This document shows positions 5,956 to 9,019 of a DNA stretch of 9,019 nt, piece after piece. Source of the stretch: Candidatus Kaiserbacteria bacterium RIFCSPLOWO2_01_FULL_54_13 (lineage in GTDB: Bacteria > Patescibacteriota > Minisyncoccia > Phycocordibacterales > UBA2100); contig MFLZ01000014.1 in NCBI GenBank assembly GCA_001781685.1, positions 29,316-38,334 of the forward strand. The letters run 5' to 3'. Positions within the stretch are counted from its first letter, which is position 1. Each line of letters opens with the position of its first letter. Both the position numbers and the translations under genes were made by a program. Below the pieces are notes generated by a model. It did not search any database. It saw nothing but the letters and a program-made list of their open reading frames with translations, and had not been told where the DNA came from.

Positions 5956-6162
5956 GTAAATCTCTGCTAACTTTGCGTGTCTCGGATTGCCGATTTTTCT
6001 GAGGCCATCGTCTCGGTCTGGGCTTGGGATTTGCGGAATGGTCCCCACTGTTCCCGATGCCGATTTTTGGCATAGTTTATCCCCACTTTCACGCAGTGGT
6101 AATCAACAGGATATCCGGAATAACTAGTAAAATATAGGTAAGTCGCGTGCGCTCATTCTCAA
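5956..6162 (+). other. Intergenic region with 11-bp direct repeat
   Basis: The 207 bases between the two HTH genes contain TGCCGATTTTT twice (5988-5998 and 6058-6068), 70 bases apart. The first copy sits in a weak stem TCGG/CCGA (5982-5985/5990-5993) followed by TTTTT, which could be a weak terminator. TAAAAT (6128-6133) is a possible -10 for the next gene, without a clear -35. No gene is seen here. Confidence 0.4.
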
Positions 6163-6169
6163 ATGAGCG
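6150..6169 (+). promoter_or_regulatory. Hairpin/palindrome enclosing the start codon
   Basis: CGCTCATT (6150-6157), loop CTCA, AATGAGCG (6162-6169): eight perfect pairs with the ATG (6163-6165) in the 3' arm. No ribosome site precedes it. It could hide the start codon in the mRNA, or act as an operator for an HTH protein. Confidence 0.45.
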
Positions 6170-9019
6170 ACGATATTTTCTTTGATGGTATCCGATACAT
6201 TTCGGCAAGCGAGGCGGGAGAACTCGCCGGCTTTACGCGTGATTACGTCGCACGTCTCTGTAAAGACAGGAAGCTAATCGGCAGGAGGGTTGGGAGGCAG
6301 TGGTACGTAAACCGCGACTCTCTCCAGGGTTTTGTCCTCGCACAGGAGTATGCGCGCGCGAAGCGGAGGGGGGAGCTTACGGAAACGCGTCGGGAGGAGT
6401 ATCAGAAGGGGGAAATACGCAAGTTTTCTCGGTTTGAGCCCACTACCGATGAGACTTCCGACGCCACAGTATCTACCTGGGGCGATCATCAAGTGTCGTA
6501 TATCGAGAGCGCGCTTCGATCCGCACTTCTGCGCCTGCCTGCCGACCTGCCCGCCAAAGCTTTGGCGCAGGCGGGAGCGTTGGCGAAGACAAGCATGCCT
6601 CTCGGTGCACACGCTCGGGCAGTAAATCTCGTTGCATCCGCGCCGATGCATGCGGCGTCGATCAAGGCTCACGTGGGCCTGCCTGCCGCGACGCACTACG
6701 CGGCGCAGTCAGGTACGCAGATGCTTTCGCCCGTTTTGGACTTCTTGCATAAGCTTCTCGCTGTTGCCGTTGCAATACTTTTCACTATCGGCACGTACGT
6801 GCTGGTCGATGCACAATATGCACGCATCGCTGAGCGCTCGAGCACGATTAGCGCATCTCTCACGAAGGCCGCGGAAGTACAGCTCGCAGCTGTGGCCGAA
6901 AATCCTCTCGGCGCATTTACGGAGGCGTTCAATCGCATTGCGAGAACCTTCAATACGCGGGTCGATTCTTTTGTCTACGGCGTTATGTTTCCGAAAGCGC
7001 TGACCGATGTTTCGAGGGGTGGAATCGTGTGGGTGAGTGTTATCCCGCGATCTTCTTCTAAGACAACTCACGTCGTTCAGTCGAGCGTTTCTCTCCCCAC
7101 GTATCTATCCAGTACGAGTCAAGCGACCACCATTACGCATCCCGTCATCGAACGTGTGGTTGAGACACAACGCATCGTTTCCACTGCGGGCGGCATTACC
7201 GAAGAAATCCTGAGCGCTCGACTCAATCAACTCGATGCAAAACTTTCCTCGCAGATCTACTCCGTTGCATCTGTGGGCTCTGCGAATTCAACGACGATCG
7301 TCCAGAACTACAACGCCGTGGCCGGAGCTTTGCGGATCGATCAGCTCGATGATATCGACGTTAATGATTCGCGCTGGAACCGCGGCACGATTCGAAACAC
7401 GACGATAACCAACAGCTCCGTTGCCGCGACGTCGCTTTCTGCGAGTGGCACCGTTTCGCTCGCGACGACCACCGTCACGGGCGATCTCACCGTGACTGGC
7501 ACTATCATCGGCACGATCTCCGCTTCGAGCTCCAACTTCACAAGCTTTACTGCTACAAACGCGACAACGACGAACGCGACCTCCACGAACCTCTTCGCAA
7601 CCAACGCCATTTTCACCAATCTCACGAGCTACGGCGCGTCTATTGCACCCTACTTCACGGCGACATCGACTACGGCGACCTCGACATTTGCTGGAGGACT
7701 CACCGTCGGCTCGACGGCTCTTGCCGTTCTTCAGGGTGGACAGATTGGCATCGGGACGGCTGCACCAACTTCGTCGGCCCTCTTGCACCTCAATTCAACA
7801 ACGCAAGGATTCTTACCGCCGCGTCTGACGACTACGCAGAAAAACGCAATCAATTCTCCAGCATCCGGTCTTGTTCTCTACGACTCGGATCTCAACAAGC
7901 TCAACGTCTACAACGGTTCGAACTGGAAGAACGTCGGTTCGACCGAAATCGGCGGCGATGTGACCAATGGCACCGCAGGCTCCGTACTCTTCATAGATAC
8001 TGGCTCTTCGGGTAGTGTGCTCGCGCAAGATCCCAACAATTTCAGCTACTCGAGTTCGACCGGTCTCCTGAAATATGGCATCGCCTCATCGACGCGGTTA
8101 TCGCTCTATGATCGGCTCTACGTCGGAGGTTCTGCGACGTCGACCATTCAGGGATCCACGACAGGCACCTCTACCTTGCAAGGATTCTTGAACGTGGCCG
8201 GCACCAATTCCACCTCAACTTTCTCCGGCGGACTCGCAACCACATACCTCAACCTCACGGGCTCTTCTGCAACCTCCACGGCCGCGAACGGATTCAACCT
8301 CGCTGCTGGGTGCTTTGCGATCTCGGGCTCGTGCCTCTCACTCGGCGCCATATCCGGCATTCTTGCAACAGGACAGGGAGGCACGGGGACCTCTACCTGG
8401 CAGACCAACTCCATTCCATACTTTGATGGCACGCGGTTCACTGAACTCAACTCTTCTCTCAACTTCAACGGCACGAGGCTCACGGCAAGCTTCGCATCCT
8501 CGACAGCGCTCTCTGTCTCAGGAACAGGATACTTCGCGACGGCATCCACCACCAACCTCACGGTCTCTGCGATTCCCTCGAGTGTTCCATATACCTCTGC
8601 GGGAGGTGCGGTCTCTGGCGCCGCACTCGCCGCCTCGTCCGTCTTCGTCACCAACAGTTCTTCTGTTCCGAGCTGGACCACGACACTTCCCGCCTTCACA
8701 CTCGGGGGAGCAGTGACAGGAGGCGCGCAGAACGTGACGGGTCTCGGTTCTCTCACAGCGTACGCTTCTTCCACCATCGGTGGAGGCGGCGTCACGAACG
8801 GTCTCACCATCTTTGGCGTGGGGACGACCACGAGCTACCTTGTCGTCCAAGGTACTGCGACCTCTACGTTCTCGGGAGCTATTGAATCATCCGCTCTCAA
8901 CGTCACAAGCACATCAGCGAGCAGCACGTTCGCAAACGGCATCCAACTCTCCGGAGGCTGCTTCCGCGATGCTGCGGGGAATTGCATGAGCTCGGTCGGC
9001 GCTTCCTCCATCGACGCAC
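6163..9019 (+). CDS. HTH-transmembrane-fibre fusion: giant surface protein (3' end outside window)
   Basis: The frame is open from ATG 6163 to the window end, giving 952 codons with no stop. An in-frame TAA at 6139 makes this ATG the first possible start. Residues 11-55 are a third copy of the HTH domain of the upstream gene (RYISASEAGELAGFTRDYVARL, then RRVGRQWYV). A basic/Ala-rich linker carries two palindromic-element peptides. A single membrane segment lies at about 198-216, and helices (217-285) resemble those outside the membrane in the upstream protein. From about 300 on the sequence is Ser/Thr/Gly/Asn-rich beta-type fibre with 'ATSTF.GGL' units. A tail-fibre-like block at about 521-595 includes GIGTAAP, QGFLPPRLTTTQKNAI and GLVLYDSDLNKLNVYNGSNW. 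Two modules end in paired cysteines. The predicted topology is HTH inside and fibre outside. The role is probably an adhesin or surface fibre; the HTH function is unknown. Confidence 0.85.
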   Translation, partial: MSDDIFFDGIRYISASEAGELAGFTRDYVARLCKDRKLIGRRVGRQWYVNRDSLQGFVLAQEYARAKRRGELTETRREEYQKGEIRKFSRFEPTTDETSDATVSTWGDHQVSYIESALRSALLRLPADLPAKALAQAGALAKTSMPLGAHARAVNLVASAPMHAASIKAHVGLPAATHYAAQSGTQMLSPVLDFLHKLLAVAVAILFTIGTYVLVDAQYARIAERSSTISASLTKAAEVQLAAVAENPLGAFTEAFNRIARTFNTRVDSFVYGVMFPKALTDVSRGGIVWVSVIPRSSSKTTHVVQSSVSLPTYLSSTSQATTITHPVIERVVETQRIVSTAGGITEEILSARLNQLDAKLSSQIYSVASVGSANSTTIVQNYNAVAGALRIDQLDDIDVNDSRWNRGTIRNTTITNSSVAATSLSASGTVSLATTTVTGDLTVTGTIIGTISASSSNFTSFTATNATTTNATSTNLFATNAIFTNLTSYGASIAPYFTATSTTATSTFAGGLTVGSTALAVLQGGQIGIGTAAPTSSALLHLNSTTQGFLPPRLTTTQKNAINSPASGLVLYDSDLNKLNVYNGSNWKNVGSTEIGGDVTNGTAGSVLFIDTGSSGSVLAQDPNNFSYSSSTGLLKYGIASSTRLSLYDRLYVGGSATSTIQGSTTGTSTLQGFLNVAGTNSTSTFSGGLATTYLNLTGSSATSTAANGFNLAAGCFAISGSCLSLGAISGILATGQGGTGTSTWQTNSIPYFDGTRFTELNSSLNFNGTRLTASFASSTALSVSGTGYFATASTTNLTVSAIPSSVPYTSAGGAVSGAALAASSVFVTNSSSVPSWTTTLPAFTLGGAVTGGAQNVTGLGSLTAYASSTIGGGGVTNGLTIFGVGTTTSYLVVQGTATSTFSGAIESSALNVTSTSASSTFANGIQLSGGCFRDAAGNCMSSVGASSIDA
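6531..6575 (+). repeat. CCTGCC-type palindromic insert in the fibre gene
   Basis: CCTGCCTGCC (6534-6543) is followed by a perfect 16-base palindrome CGCCAAAGCTTTGGCG (6552-6567), flanked by CCTG (6546-6549) and CAGG (6568-6571). It encodes LPADLPAKALAQAG in the cytoplasmic linker. It is a different subtype from the 36-bp element but has the same ends and the same reading phase. Confidence 0.65.
6678..6713 (-). repeat. Palindromic element copy 2 (within the fibre gene)
   Basis: CCTGCCTG (6678-6685) pairs with CAGTCAGG (6706-6713, one mismatch), and CCGCG (6686-6690) with CGCGG (6699-6703). The 36 bases match the reverse complement of 2816-2851 in secA at 29 positions, with most differences in the central loop. 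It encodes LPAATHYAAQSG. The minus strand is given relative to the secA copy. Confidence 0.75.
8212..9006 (+). repeat. Two copies of a ~48-residue Cys-pair fibre module
   Basis: The modules 8212-8355 and 8863-9006 encode alignable segments: TSTFSG..., a short strand ending LN[LV]T, SSAT/SAS-ST-ANG, then GCFAISGSCLS in the first and GCFRDAAGNCMS in the second. The two cysteines per module could form a disulfide outside the cell. The copies start 651 bases apart, with divergent fibre sequence between them. Confidence 0.6.

Noticed and set aside
6076..6086. DnaA-box-like TTATCCCCA
   Set aside because: Single, one mismatch from the consensus, with no cluster or AT-rich unwinding region; not an origin.
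8148..8831. 227-codon Pro/Val/Glu-rich frame on the minus strand
   Set aside because: It is antisense to the Ser/Thr-rich fibre; its composition follows directly from the complement of Ser/Thr/Gly codons.

Overview
The window looks like a piece of a Candidate Phyla Radiation (Patescibacteria) genome, probably a Parcubacteria-type lineage. This rests on pattern recognition rather than a search. The signs are a SecA with a long insert before the [25 protein letters not shown] block and no zinc-finger tail, a very long Ser/Thr-rich surface fibre built from 'ATSTF'-type modules, small excisionase-like helix-turn-helix domains on membrane proteins, and many short palindromic or heptameric insertions inside coding genes. 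All convincing genes lie on the + strand and use TAA, TAG and TGA as stops.

Layout. 1-423 is the C-terminal end of a TPR protein. 424-740 is a gene-poor leader with a good extended -10 promoter, an intrinsic terminator, a second hairpin with an almost identical T-rich tail, and a long stem-loop just upstream of secA. 741-3341 is secA (preprotein translocase motor). 3367-3456 is a 29-codon reading frame whose first residues repeat the start of GatB. It is followed without a break, by an ATGA overlap, by gatB (3453-4898), a subunit of the tRNA-dependent amidotransferase. 5008-5955 encodes a membrane protein with two copies of a winged helix-turn-helix domain. 6163 to the window end is at least 952 codons of a protein that starts with a third copy of the same domain, crosses the membrane once, and continues as a huge fibre.

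How the genes relate. secA and gatB are housekeeping genes. The last two genes look like a functional pair: related cytoplasmic DNA-binding-type domains, a single membrane segment each, and similar helical stretches just outside the membrane; only the second carries the fibre. The most unusual idea in the window is this fusion of a DNA-binding-type domain to a surface fibre across the membrane. It could be a one-piece contact sensor or a way of tethering DNA at the envelope.

A second theme is genome texture. At least four CCTGCCTG-type inverted repeats and two 7-bp tandem arrays sit in frame inside secA, gatB and the fibre gene. Two of the inverted repeats are clearly copies of one 36-bp element in opposite orientation. 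They add LPA...QAG-like peptides to surface loops or linkers, much as palindromic elements do in Rickettsia genes.
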